Source: Imperialibacter sp963977595
GTDB lineage: Bacteria > Bacteroidota > Bacteroidia > Cytophagales > Cyclobacteriaceae
DNA length: 64,000 bases
Assembly (NCBI RefSeq): GCF_048007035.1
Contig: NZ_CP180355.1
Coordinates: forward strand, 5,580,001-5,644,000
Direction: 5' to 3'
A model generated the notes under the pieces. It saw nothing but the letters and a program-made list of their open reading frames with translations. It was not told the origin of the DNA and did not search any database. A program made the position numbers and the translations under genes. This document shows positions 31,895-41,547 of the stretch, piece after piece; position 1 is the stretch's first letter; each line of letters opens with the position of its first letter.

Positions 31895-34800
31895 ATGTCA
31901 CATACCGATTCGCCTTACAAGCCCAAAAATCATATCCGGATAGTCACCGCTGCCTCCTTGTTCGACGGCCACGACGCTGCCATCAATATCATGCGCCGCA
32001 TTATTCAGGCGACGGGCGTGGAGGTGATTCACCTGGGCCACAACAGGTCGGTGCAGGAGATTGTGGACTGTGCCATTCAGGAAGATGTGCAGTCGATAGC
32101 CATCACCAGCTACCAGGGCGGGCATGTGGAATTTTTCAAATATATGTTCGACCTGCTGAGAGAAAAGGGAGCCGGACATATCAAGATATTTGGAGGGGGA
32201 GGAGGAACCATCCTGCCGTCGGAAGTGGAGGAGTTGCATGCTTATGGCATCAACCGGATTTACTCACCGGACGACGGGCGCACCATGGGCTTGCAGGGAA
32301 TGATTAACGACCTGATCGCCGGGAGCGATTTTCCCATTGGCGAGCACCTCAACGGTGAGCTGGGTAGCTTGAAGAAGAAAGATGTGAAGTCGGTGGCAAG
32401 GCTGATATCGGCAGCGGAGAATTTTCCGGATGTTGCTCAGCCGGAGCTACAAAAGGTAGATGCTGAGGCAGTAAAAAGTAAAGTGCCGGTACTGGGCATC
32501 ACAGGTACTGGCGGCGCTGGCAAGTCCAGTTTAGTGGATGAGCTTGTGCGGCGGTTTTTAGTGGATTTCAAGGACAAACATATTGGTGTGGTGTCGGTCG
32601 ACCCTTCCAAAAGAAAAACAGGAGGTGCGTTACTTGGCGACAGGATTCGCATGAACGCCATCCACCATCCCAGGGTATACATGCGGTCGCTGGCCACCCG
32701 ACAGTCGAACCTGGCGCTTTCGAAGCACGTGCAGGAGGCTGTCAACATTCTCAAAGCCGCAGAGTTTGACCTGATTATTCTGGAAACCTCCGGGATCGGG
32801 CAGTCTGACACGGAAATTACTGATCATTCGGATGTCTCGCTGTACGTGATGACGCCAGAGTATGGAGCGGCCACCCAGCTGGAGAAGATCGACATGCTCG
32901 ACTTTGCTCACATGATCGCCATCAACAAATTTGATAAAAGAGGGGCCCTGGATGCAGTGCGGGATGTGAAGAAGCAGTACAAGCGCAATCATGGCCTTTG
33001 GGAAACGCCAGACGAACAACTGCCAGTATTCGGCACCATTGCCAGCCAGTTCAACGACCCGGGGATGAACACGCTGTACAGGAAGCTGATGGACAAGATT
33101 GTGGAAAAAACCGGCGCTTCGCTGGCATCTGCCTCCACCTCGTCAGACGAACTATCAGAAAAGATCTTCATCATCCCGCCCAAGCGCACCCGCTATTTGT
33201 CGGAGATAACGGAAACCATCAGGCATTACAATCAGTGGGTAGAAGATCAGAAGGAAGTAGCACAAACGCTGTACAGTATCAAAAAAACCATAGCCGCAGC
33301 GAAGAAAGCAGGAGAGGACAAGGTGTTGGGAGAGAAGCTGGACGCACTTTTCGAAAAGACGTCGCTCGACCTTGACCCCAAAAACCTTAAAGTGATTGAA
33401 GTCTGGCCTGAAAAGGTGCAGCAGTACAAAAACGAGGAATATGTTTATACAGTAAGAGGAAAAGAGATCAAGGTGCCCACGCACACTGAATCGCTTTCCC
33501 ATACTAAAATACCAAAGATCAGTTTGCCCCGGTACGAAGCCTGGGGTGATGTGCTGAAGTGGAACTTGCAGGAGAACGTACCGGGCGAGTTTCCCTATGC
33601 TGCTGGCGTATTTCCCTTCAAGCGCACTACTGAAGACCCGACCCGCATGTTTGCCGGAGAGGGCGGCCCGGAGCGTACCAACAAGCGCTTCCATTACGTA
33701 TCGAAAGACAATGCGTTTGCCAGGTTGTCGACCGCTTTCGATTCGGTGACCTTGTATGGGGAAGACCCCGACCACCGGCCCGACATCTACGGCAAAATTG
33801 GCAATTCCGGGGTGAGCGTCTGCTCGCTGGACGACGCCAAGAAGCTCTATTCCGGTTTCGACCTGATTGACCCAACCACTTCTGTGTCGATGACCATCAA
33901 CGGGCCGGCAGCTACTATTTGTGCATTTTTTATGAATGCCGCTATTGACCAGAACTGCGAGAAATACATCAAAGCACAGGGGCTGGAAGCGGAGGTGAAG
34001 GAGAAAATCGCTAAACTCTTCAAGGCCAAAGGAATGAAACAGCCTGTGTATAGCGGGGCGATTCCTGAGGGTAACGATGGTTTGGGGCTCATGCTTTTGG
34101 GCGTTACTGGCGATCAGGTGCTGCCTGCTGAGGTGTACCAGAAGATCAAAGCCGATACCCTTTCAAAAGTACGGGGCACTGTACAGGCCGATATTCTCAA
34201 GGAAGACCAGGCACAGAACACCTGCATTTTCAGCACCGAATTCTCCCTTAAAGTAATGGGCGATGTGCAGCAGTATTTTATTGACCAGAATGTTCGAAAC
34301 TTCTATTCTGTATCTATCTCCGGCTATCATATAGCCGAGGCAGGTGCCAACCCAATCTCTCAGTTGGCTTTCACGTTGTCAAATGGCTTTACCTTCGTTG
34401 AGTACTATGTAAGCCGTGGCATGCATGTCGACGATTTTGCTCCTAACCTTTCTTTCTTCTTCAGCAATGGCGTTGATCCTGAATATTCTGTGATTGGCAG
34501 AGTAGCACGGAAGATTTGGGCAAAAGCCATGAAACTGAAATACGGCGCCAACGAGCGCTCTCAAATGCTGAAGTACCACATCCAAACCAGCGGACGTTCG
34601 CTACATGCCCAGGAGATTGACTTCAACGACATCAGGACAACGCTTCAGGCTCTGTACGCCATTTACGACAACTGCAACTCCCTGCACACCAATGCCTACG
34701 ACGAGGCCATTACCACGCCGACGGAGGAGTCGGTGCGTCGTGCCATGGCCATTCAGCTTATCATCAACAAAGAGCTCGGGCTTGCCAAAAATGAAAACCC

Positions 34801-35272
34801 GCTACAGGGCTCCTTCATTATCGAAGAACTGACCGATTTGGTGGAGGAGGCCGTCATGGCTGAGTTTGACAGAATCACCGAAAGAGGAGGCGTGCTGGGG
34901 GCCATGGAAACCATGTACCAGCGTAGCAAAATTCAGGAGGAAAGCCTTTACTATGAAACAATGAAGCACAATGGCGACTTCCCGATCATTGGTGTGAACA
35001 CGTTCCTTTCCTCCAAAGGCTCACCGACTATTACGCCCATGGAGGTGATCAGAGCGACAAAAGACGAAAAGGAGTTTCAGATCGAGTCGCTCAATAACCT
35101 GAAGAAGTTCAACGACGGCAAGTCTCAGGAAATGCTTTCGAAGCTACAGCAGGCTGCCATCAGCAATCAGAATATGTTTGAAGCGCTGATGGAAGCTGTG
35201 AAGTACTGTTCTCTGGGGCAAATCACCCATGCTTTGTATGAAGTGGGTGGGCAGTACAGGAGGAATATGTAA
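31895..35272 (+). CDS. icmF: Fused isobutyryl-CoA mutase / G-protein chaperone (IcmF)
   Basis: 1125 residues in the IcmF order: B12-binding domain at the N-terminus (SLFDGHDAAIN, residues 21-31, with the cobalt-ligating His26, then SYQGGH and GGGGGTI), a MeaB-like GTPase with P-loop GTGGAGKSS (204-212), and a C-terminal acyl-CoA mutase TIM barrel. In the barrel, PTRMFAGEGGPERTN carries Phe where methylmalonyl-CoA mutases have Tyr, favouring isobutyryl/n-butyryl-type substrates. It needs adenosylcobalamin and rearranges carbon skeletons of acyl-CoAs. No cobalamin riboswitch was recognised upstream. Confidence 0.92.
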   Translation: MSHTDSPYKPKNHIRIVTAASLFDGHDAAINIMRRIIQATGVEVIHLGHNRSVQEIVDCAIQEDVQSIAITSYQGGHVEFFKYMFDLLREKGAGHIKIFGGGGGTILPSEVEELHAYGINRIYSPDDGRTMGLQGMINDLIAGSDFPIGEHLNGELGSLKKKDVKSVARLISAAENFPDVAQPELQKVDAEAVKSKVPVLGITGTGGAGKSSLVDELVRRFLVDFKDKHIGVVSVDPSKRKTGGALLGDRIRMNAIHHPRVYMRSLATRQSNLALSKHVQEAVNILKAAEFDLIILETSGIGQSDTEITDHSDVSLYVMTPEYGAATQLEKIDMLDFAHMIAINKFDKRGALDAVRDVKKQYKRNHGLWETPDEQLPVFGTIASQFNDPGMNTLYRKLMDKIVEKTGASLASASTSSDELSEKIFIIPPKRTRYLSEITETIRHYNQWVEDQKEVAQTLYSIKKTIAAAKKAGEDKVLGEKLDALFEKTSLDLDPKNLKVIEVWPEKVQQYKNEEYVYTVRGKEIKVPTHTESLSHTKIPKISLPRYEAWGDVLKWNLQENVPGEFPYAAGVFPFKRTTEDPTRMFAGEGGPERTNKRFHYVSKDNAFARLSTAFDSVTLYGEDPDHRPDIYGKIGNSGVSVCSLDDAKKLYSGFDLIDPTTSVSMTINGPAATICAFFMNAAIDQNCEKYIKAQGLEAEVKEKIAKLFKAKGMKQPVYSGAIPEGNDGLGLMLLGVTGDQVLPAEVYQKIKADTLSKVRGTVQADILKEDQAQNTCIFSTEFSLKVMGDVQQYFIDQNVRNFYSVSISGYHIAEAGANPISQLAFTLSNGFTFVEYYVSRGMHVDDFAPNLSFFFSNGVDPEYSVIGRVARKIWAKAMKLKYGANERSQMLKYHIQTSGRSLHAQEIDFNDIRTTLQALYAIYDNCNSLHTNAYDEAITTPTEESVRRAMAIQLIINKELGLAKNENPLQGSFIIEELTDLVEEAVMAEFDRITERGGVLGAMETMYQRSKIQEESLYYETMKHNGDFPIIGVNTFLSSKGSPTITPMEVIRATKDEKEFQIESLNNLKKFNDGKSQEMLSKLQQAAISNQNMFEALMEAVKYCSLGQITHALYEVGGQYRRNM

Positions 35273-35276
35273 AGCC

Positions 35277-35495
35277 TTATACCTTCTTCGGAGGTAAGTC
35301 AAAGGCAATGGCCTCGTGCTCAAAGTGCTCTTTGTGCGACCCATCACAAAATGGCTTGTTGGCAGATTTTCCGCAACGGCACAAAGAGACAATCGTTCTT
35401 CCCTGAAGACCGTATGCATTGCCTTCTTTGTCTACAATTTCAAAATCTCCGTCGATTTTCAAGGAGCCATTATTGTTTACTGTGATTTTGGTCAT
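35277..35495 (-). CDS. CDGSH iron-sulfur domain protein (72 aa)
   Basis: 72 residues from the ATG at 35493-35495. The motif C39-x-C41-x8-C50-DGSH54 is the complete 3Cys-1His 2Fe-2S ligand set of the CDGSH family. There is no membrane anchor, so it is a soluble cytosolic form. It probably serves in electron transfer or redox sensing. It is convergent with icmF; the stops are 4 bp apart. Confidence 0.9.
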   Translation of the reverse strand: MTKITVNNNGSLKIDGDFEIVDKEGNAYGLQGRTIVSLCRCGKSANKPFCDGSHKEHFEHEAIAFDLPPKKV

Positions 35496-35566
35496 GGATG
35501 TTTTTTTGACGCAAATGTAGAAACTTAGAAACCGGATAAAAGGAATTAGGCGAGTGGTGTGTAGTT

Positions 35567-38092
35567 TTGTGTCTAAATAGTCTGAATATCTCAAAATCTT
35601 TCAGTTTGTCTTTCGATCCACTCGCCTTCGACCTTCCTGTTGTTGACATTATTCCACAGATCAGGGAGAGTCTGGCTAAGGAAAACACCCTGATCGTGAA
35701 TGCGCCTCCAGGAGCAGGAAAAAGCACACTGCTACCACTAGCGCTGATGAACGAGCCTTGGTTGGCCGGTAAAAAAATACTGATGCTGGAGCCCCGGCGC
35801 CTGGCGGCAAGGTCGATAGCCACCCGTATGGCTTCCATGCTGAATGATGACCTGGGAAAGAAGGTCGGCTACCGGATCAGGTTCGAAAACAGGACGTCGG
35901 ATCAAACGCAAATCGAAGTGCTCACTGAAGGTATCCTCACCCGGTTGATCCACTCTGACAATGCGTTAGAAGGGGTGGGGATGGTTGTTTTCGATGAATT
36001 TCATGAAAGGAGCCTGCATGCCGACGTCGCCCTGGCGCTTTGCAGAGAGGTGCAGCAGGTGCTGCGGCCCGATCTGCGCATCATGATCATGTCGGCCACG
36101 CTGGACATGGAGAAGTTGCCTGAGCTCATGAAAGCGCCTGTGGCCGTGAGTGAAGGCAGGCAGTACCCTGTGGAGGTGGTTTACACCGGCGAGCAGGATC
36201 TGATGCTGTTGCCGGAAATGGCTGCCCGAACCATTCTTAAGGCTTCCAGAGAACGGGAAGGAGACATTCTGGCATTTTTCCCTGGAGAAGGGGAGATCAG
36301 AAAATGTGAGGAGCTGCTCAGAAAGGAAATGACTGATTTCGCTATCCACCCGCTTTACAGTCAGCTGCCACAAAATCAGCAATTCGCCGCCATCATGCCA
36401 GTCAACGACGGAAGGAGAAAGGTGGTGCTGGCCACTTCGATAGCAGAAACAAGCCTCACGATAGAGGGCATCAAAGTGGTGGTGGACACTGGCTACGGCC
36501 GCACCTCGAAATTTGATCCCCGCTCGGGTTTATCGAGGCTTGAAACAGTGCAGATATCCAAGGATTCCGCCGACCAACGAGCGGGCAGAGCAGGCAGGCT
36601 CAGCCCCGGTACCTGCTATAGGATGTGGAGCAAAGCTACACAGGAGCGGCTGGAGCCGCACCGAACGCCAGAGATCATGGAAGCTGACCTGGCCAACCTT
36701 ATGCTGGACATGGCGCAATGGGGCATCGTGGATGTTAAACAGCTTACCTGGTTAACACCGCCGCCAAAGGGCGCTCTTGCCCAGGCTTCAGATACCCTGC
36801 ATCAGCTGGATGCACTTGAAAATGCCAGGATCACTTCTCACGGCAAGAAGATGCATGAGCTGCCTTGTCATCCCCGGATTGCTCACATGCTGTTAAAGGC
36901 TGAAGAATCAGAAAAGCTGGAGTTAGCCACCGATTTAGCCGCTGTGCTGGAAGAAAGAGACCCCTTGCCACGAGAGACTGGCATCGATATCACCTTGCGG
37001 ATTGAGGCCTTGCGAAGGTTTCGGGATAATGGCGGGCAGGGCAGGCAGTTTGGGAGGATTGAAAAAGTGGCGGAATCGTATCGGAGGATATTTAATCTGG
37101 GAGAAGACAACGGGGTTTTTGATCCCTATGAGGTTGGTTTGCTATTGGCCTACGCCTACCCGGAAAGAATTGCTTGTGCCCGGCCTGGCAACAATGCGCA
37201 GTTTCAGCTGGCCAATGGGAAGTATGCCATGGCCGGACATATGGATGACCTTGCGCATGAACCATGGCTGGCAGTGGCCCACCTCGACGCTCGTGACGGC
37301 ATGGGTAAGATTTTTCTGGCTGCTCCCCTTAATCCTAAAGACCTCACCCCCTTGGTGAAAGAAAAGGAAGTGGTGACGTGGGACACACGAAAGGGAGGCC
37401 TCATAGCGTCGCTCGATTTGAGAATTGGAAGCATTATCCTTCGCTCGAAACCATTGCCAACACCCAATGAAAGCCAATTGATACAAGCGATAAGTGAAGC
37501 CATCGCAAAGGAAGGGGAGGCGCTTCTGAACTTTGACGATAAGTTCGTTCAATGGCAGAGCAGGGTAATGAGCTTAAGAAAATGGAATCCGGAGCAGGGC
37601 TGGCCCGATGTAAGTACACATTCACTATTGGCGACAAACGGAGAGTGGTTGGGGCCTTATTTATCGGGCATTAAGAGGCCGGAGGATTTAAAAAAGATTG
37701 ACCTGGCTGAGGTGCTCAATAGCTCTCTGGACTGGGAAATTCAAAAAGAGCTGGAGAAATTAGCTCCAACACATATTGAGGTGCCGAGCGGATCAAGAAT
37801 TAAGCTACAGTACTTTTCTACCGGGGAATCTCCTGTATTATCGGTCAGGTTGCAGGAAGTGTTTGGCCTCGCTGAGACACCAAGAATAAACGGAGGTAAA
37901 ACCGCTGTGGTGCTGCATCTGCTATCTCCGGGATACAAGCCGGTGCAGGTAACGTCAGACCTCAAAAGCTTCTGGAGCAATGCCTATTTCGAAGTAAAGA
38001 AAGACCTTAAGAGAAGGTATCCGAAACACTCCTGGCCCGATGACCCCTGGACGGCGCTGGCAGTGCGAGGGGTACAGAGAAAGGGCAGGTGA
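35567..38092 (+). CDS. hrpB: ATP-dependent helicase HrpB
   Basis: 841 residues, the usual length for HrpB. The Walker A motif APPGAGKST (46-54), DEFH (143-146) and the motif VI GRAGR region (DQRAGRAGRL) mark a DEAH-box helicase; the HrpB C-terminal domain follows. The start is unclear: the frame opens with TTG at 35567 and the family usually begins nearer LPVVDIIPQI, so a TTG at 35606 is an alternative. Its biological role in bacteria is poorly defined (RNA helicase). It lies divergent from the CDGSH gene. Confidence 0.9.
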   Translation: MCLNSLNISKSFSLSFDPLAFDLPVVDIIPQIRESLAKENTLIVNAPPGAGKSTLLPLALMNEPWLAGKKILMLEPRRLAARSIATRMASMLNDDLGKKVGYRIRFENRTSDQTQIEVLTEGILTRLIHSDNALEGVGMVVFDEFHERSLHADVALALCREVQQVLRPDLRIMIMSATLDMEKLPELMKAPVAVSEGRQYPVEVVYTGEQDLMLLPEMAARTILKASREREGDILAFFPGEGEIRKCEELLRKEMTDFAIHPLYSQLPQNQQFAAIMPVNDGRRKVVLATSIAETSLTIEGIKVVVDTGYGRTSKFDPRSGLSRLETVQISKDSADQRAGRAGRLSPGTCYRMWSKATQERLEPHRTPEIMEADLANLMLDMAQWGIVDVKQLTWLTPPPKGALAQASDTLHQLDALENARITSHGKKMHELPCHPRIAHMLLKAEESEKLELATDLAAVLEERDPLPRETGIDITLRIEALRRFRDNGGQGRQFGRIEKVAESYRRIFNLGEDNGVFDPYEVGLLLAYAYPERIACARPGNNAQFQLANGKYAMAGHMDDLAHEPWLAVAHLDARDGMGKIFLAAPLNPKDLTPLVKEKEVVTWDTRKGGLIASLDLRIGSIILRSKPLPTPNESQLIQAISEAIAKEGEALLNFDDKFVQWQSRVMSLRKWNPEQGWPDVSTHSLLATNGEWLGPYLSGIKRPEDLKKIDLAEVLNSSLDWEIQKELEKLAPTHIEVPSGSRIKLQYFSTGESPVLSVRLQEVFGLAETPRINGGKTAVVLHLLSPGYKPVQVTSDLKSFWSNAYFEVKKDLKRRYPKHSWPDDPWTALAVRGVQRKGR

Positions 38093-38147
38093 TCCTACCA
38101 GGTGCTTTTAGCCAATTCAGGGTTTACTTGATGTGTCGGCCCATCGA

Positions 38148-38801
38148 TCAATTTGACGAACCGCAAAGCTTTTCCATCACGCTGGCCACTTTGGTGTCGC
38201 CAAGTTCACTGGCCATCGACAAATCGCTACAACCACCTTGTTTGTCACGAAGCCTGATCTTCTCGATACCCCTAAGCTTATAGGCCCTGCTTGACTGGGG
38301 ATTGATTTCAATGACTTTTGTGAAATCCTCTATCGCACCTCTGTAGTCTTTTAGTTTGTCTTTGGCGGTTGCCCGGTAATAAAATGCTTCCTCGTGGTTT
38401 GGAGATAGTTTCACGACTTCGGTGAGGTCTGCTATGGCGCCATCAAGGTCTAGCATTTCGATCTTTGCCATGCCCCTCACGTAGTAAGTCTTTAGCTTAT
38501 CAGGATCGTCAATCAGGTACCTCAGGGCGTTGGTGTAATCTTCGATGGCCCCTGCATAGTTTTTTAGCTCGGCACGAGCATTACCTCTGTCGTAATACAC
38601 TTCCCCCTTCAGTCCATACAGTTGGATGGATTTGTTGTAGTCAACAATGGCGGCTTCATAATCCCCTTTGACGGCACTAACGTACCCCTTGCCCCACCAA
38701 TACTGGGCGGAATCTGCGTCGGACGCTTTCTCCTGGGATTTCGATTCCCCATTAAAAAATACGACGAAGAGGACTCCTACGGTTAATAGCTTCTTAATCA
38801 T
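38148..38801 (-). CDS. Secreted TPR protein
   Basis: 217 residues with a signal peptide (MIKKLLTVGVLFVVFFNGES). Four to five tetratricopeptide repeats follow, visible as GDYEAAIVDYNKSIQLY, KNYAGAIEDYTNALRYL, LDGAIADLTEVVKLSPN and KDYRGAIEDFTKVIEINPQS. TPR proteins scaffold complexes; the partner is unknown. The C-terminus has two Cys (GGCSDL, LCGSSN). The 296-bp AT-rich gap upstream holds no recognised gene. Confidence 0.85.
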   Translation of the reverse strand: MIKKLLTVGVLFVVFFNGESKSQEKASDADSAQYWWGKGYVSAVKGDYEAAIVDYNKSIQLYGLKGEVYYDRGNARAELKNYAGAIEDYTNALRYLIDDPDKLKTYYVRGMAKIEMLDLDGAIADLTEVVKLSPNHEEAFYYRATAKDKLKDYRGAIEDFTKVIEINPQSSRAYKLRGIEKIRLRDKQGGCSDLSMASELGDTKVASVMEKLCGSSN

Positions 38802-39097
38802 GCTGGTCGACTAAATCAGTTAATCTCAATTTCCGAAAAAAAAATACAACGTCGCTCGATCACAATGTTTATAAATCGGTAAAACAAAATATTTCAGGCG
38901 GCGTAGTTACAAACTAGTAAAACAGAAAAAAACGAAAGTGGATAACTAAAATTACTCATGTAAGTTTATAATGTTCACTAGTGTTGATATCACATTATCG
39001 TTAAAGGTAACCCCTAATAATTATTTTTTTTATTACTTAAGTCCTATAATTAATGTAAGCCTGACAGTGTTTAAGAATAAAAGACTGTGAAAGAGCA

Positions 39098-41347
39098 CTA
39101 TTTTTTATCAAAAGTCATCGAAAATGGCCAGTTGACAGCAGAAACACCCCTTTTTGTGTTTGGTTTTGATGTCATATCAAATGAGATTTTCGCCCCTTTC
39201 ACCAACCCGGAATGAGCGAGCCAATTTTTATCATACACACTTCCATTGTAGGCCACTTCATTAACATAAAAATTTGCATGATTGTTTTCCGGTGCAAGAA
39301 TTTCAATGTTTTTACCGTTTTCCAGGGAAATCATTACTTCTTTGAACAGGGGAGCTCCCAGCACATATTGATCGGTGCCAGGGCACACGGGATAGAAGCC
39401 CATGGCTGAAAAGACATACCAGGCGGAGGTTTGTCCGTTGTCTTCGTCGCCACAGTAACCGTCAGGAGCAGGGGTGTACAGCTTGTTCATGACTTCACGG
39501 ATCCAATACTGCGCCTTCCAGGGTTCTGAAGTGAAATTGTACAGATAGGTCATATGCTGGATGGGCTGGTTTCCGTGTGCATATTGTCCCATGTTCATGA
39601 TTTGCATCTCTCTGATTTCGTGGATGGTGAAGCCATAATAGCTATCGTCAAAGAGCGGTGGCATGCTAAAGACGGAATCGAGCATGCTTATAAACATTTT
39701 GTCGCCACCCATGAGTTGCTTTAGCCCTTCTATGTCGTGAAAAACTGACCAGGTGTAGTGCCAGCTATTGCCCTCAGTGAATGCGTCTCCCCACTTGAGT
39801 GGATTGAAAGGCGATTGAAAACTGCCATCTTCATTTTTGCCTCTCATCAGTTTTGTCTCGTTGTCAAAAAGATTCCGATAGTTTTGTGAGCGCTTTTTGT
39901 AGAGATTGATGTCTTTCTGAGGCTTGTTGAGTGCTTTTGCCAGCTGATAAATGGTGAAATCATCGTATGCATATTCCAAAGTGCGTGCGGCGTTCTCGTT
40001 GATGCCAACATTGTAGGGCACGTAGCCCAGCTTATTGTAGTAGGGAGCACCCCTTCTGGCTACAGCGTCCATTGGCCCTTCGGTATTGGCATCTTTCTTC
40101 AACGCTTCGTACAGCGTATTGATGTCATATCCTCTGAGGCCCTTTATGTATGCATCGGCGACGACAGAGGCTGAATTGTTGCCTACCATTACGTTTCTGT
40201 ATCCCGGACTTGCCCACTCGGGCAGGAAGCCACCCTCTTTGTAATCGTTGATGAGCCCCTCCTGCATTTCCTTGTTGATAGACGGATACAGAAGATTGAG
40301 CAAAGGGTAAAGAGCCCTGAACGTATCCCAGAAGCCTGTGCCTGAAAACATATAGCCGGGAAGCACTTGCCCATTGTAAGGGCTGTAATGAACGATTTTT
40401 TCCTGCCCATCCAGCTCGTACATTTTTTGCGGAAAAAGGAGTGTGCGGTAGAGGCATGAGTAGAACGTGCTCATCTGGTCGATTGAACCACCCCCGACGG
40501 CCACCACGCCAAGTTTTTCGTTCCATACTTTTTCTGCTTCGGCTTTTACCCGCTCAAAGGTTTTGTTGCTCACTTCCCTTTTCAGGTTGATAGTGGCCTG
40601 TTCGGGGCTGATAAAGGAGGAGGCTACTTTGATGTGCACCACTTCTCCCTTTTTTGTTGAGAAGCCCACTGCTCCCACAGCATGCCCTTTTTTGAGCGTG
40701 TCGGAAACGCTCCAATTCACTTTTTTATCCAGCTCAATGATAAAATAGTTGCGGAAATTGGCTGGCACTCCACCACTGTTTCTTACGGTGTAGCCAGTTA
40801 TTCTGGCGTTTTCTTTGTCGATGGTTACTTCAGAACCTTTGTCGAAGCCATCAATAACGAGCCAGGCGCTGTCTGCCTCCGGATAAGTGAGCCTGAAAAC
40901 AGCCGCTCTTTCTGTGGGGGTAATTTCGGTGGTAATGTTGGCATCGGCCAGGTACACGCTGTAATAGTGTGGTTGGGCTACTTCGGCCTTGTGCGAAAAC
41001 CAGCTGGCCCTTTTGTCCTGATCGAACTGAACAGCTCCTGTGCCCGGCATAAGACTGAACTGACCATGGTCGTTCATCCAGGGCGATGGCTGGTGCGTTT
41101 GTTTGAATCCCCTGATTTTGTCGGCATCGTAAGTATAGGCCCAACCGTCGCCCATTTTTCCAGTCTGAGGAATCCAGAAGTTCATGCCCCAGGGAACGGC
41201 CACTGCCGGGTAGGCGTTGCCATTGGACAGCTCCATTTTAGAGTCTGTTCCCATGAGCGTATTGACCAGCGCAATGGGATTTTGCGTGGTTTGTGCCTGT
41301 AGTGCAAAAGACAAAAGGCAACAAGGGATAAGTAAGAGTAACCTCAT
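39098..41347 (-). CDS. GH92 family glycoside hydrolase (alpha-mannosidase type)
   Basis: 749 residues with a signal peptide (MRLLLLIPCCLLSFALQAQT). GH92 features are the N-terminal NTLMGTDSKMELSNGNAYPA and GWAYTYDADKIRGFKQTHQP, and the C-terminal YCGDEDNGQTSAWYVFSAMGFYPVCPG with the Ca/catalytic GDEDNGQ. The family is calcium-dependent and removes mannose (often alpha-1,2 or 1,3) from host or fungal N-glycans. It probably works in the periplasm or at the surface. It stands alone, with no SusC/D pair nearby. Confidence 0.9.
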   Translation of the reverse strand: MRLLLLIPCCLLSFALQAQTTQNPIALVNTLMGTDSKMELSNGNAYPAVAVPWGMNFWIPQTGKMGDGWAYTYDADKIRGFKQTHQPSPWMNDHGQFSLMPGTGAVQFDQDKRASWFSHKAEVAQPHYYSVYLADANITTEITPTERAAVFRLTYPEADSAWLVIDGFDKGSEVTIDKENARITGYTVRNSGGVPANFRNYFIIELDKKVNWSVSDTLKKGHAVGAVGFSTKKGEVVHIKVASSFISPEQATINLKREVSNKTFERVKAEAEKVWNEKLGVVAVGGGSIDQMSTFYSCLYRTLLFPQKMYELDGQEKIVHYSPYNGQVLPGYMFSGTGFWDTFRALYPLLNLLYPSINKEMQEGLINDYKEGGFLPEWASPGYRNVMVGNNSASVVADAYIKGLRGYDINTLYEALKKDANTEGPMDAVARRGAPYYNKLGYVPYNVGINENAARTLEYAYDDFTIYQLAKALNKPQKDINLYKKRSQNYRNLFDNETKLMRGKNEDGSFQSPFNPLKWGDAFTEGNSWHYTWSVFHDIEGLKQLMGGDKMFISMLDSVFSMPPLFDDSYYGFTIHEIREMQIMNMGQYAHGNQPIQHMTYLYNFTSEPWKAQYWIREVMNKLYTPAPDGYCGDEDNGQTSAWYVFSAMGFYPVCPGTDQYVLGAPLFKEVMISLENGKNIEILAPENNHANFYVNEVAYNGSVYDKNWLAHSGLVKGAKISFDMTSKPNTKRGVSAVNWPFSMTFDKK

Positions 41348-41547
41348 AGAATACTGGTTGGAAAGTTATTTGAGCTGGCGAATAATAAAACAATTGGTGC
41401 TATCTGGAGAAGCTCAACGCCATTCCCCAAAGTACCATCTGTAAAAGTAAATACTTAGATATTGTTTAGCCAGACTGAGAAGTCATTTTTCGGACTTAAA
41501 TTGCTTTTTTGAAACTCATTTGACAAGCCTCCTAAAAAGAAAAAGGA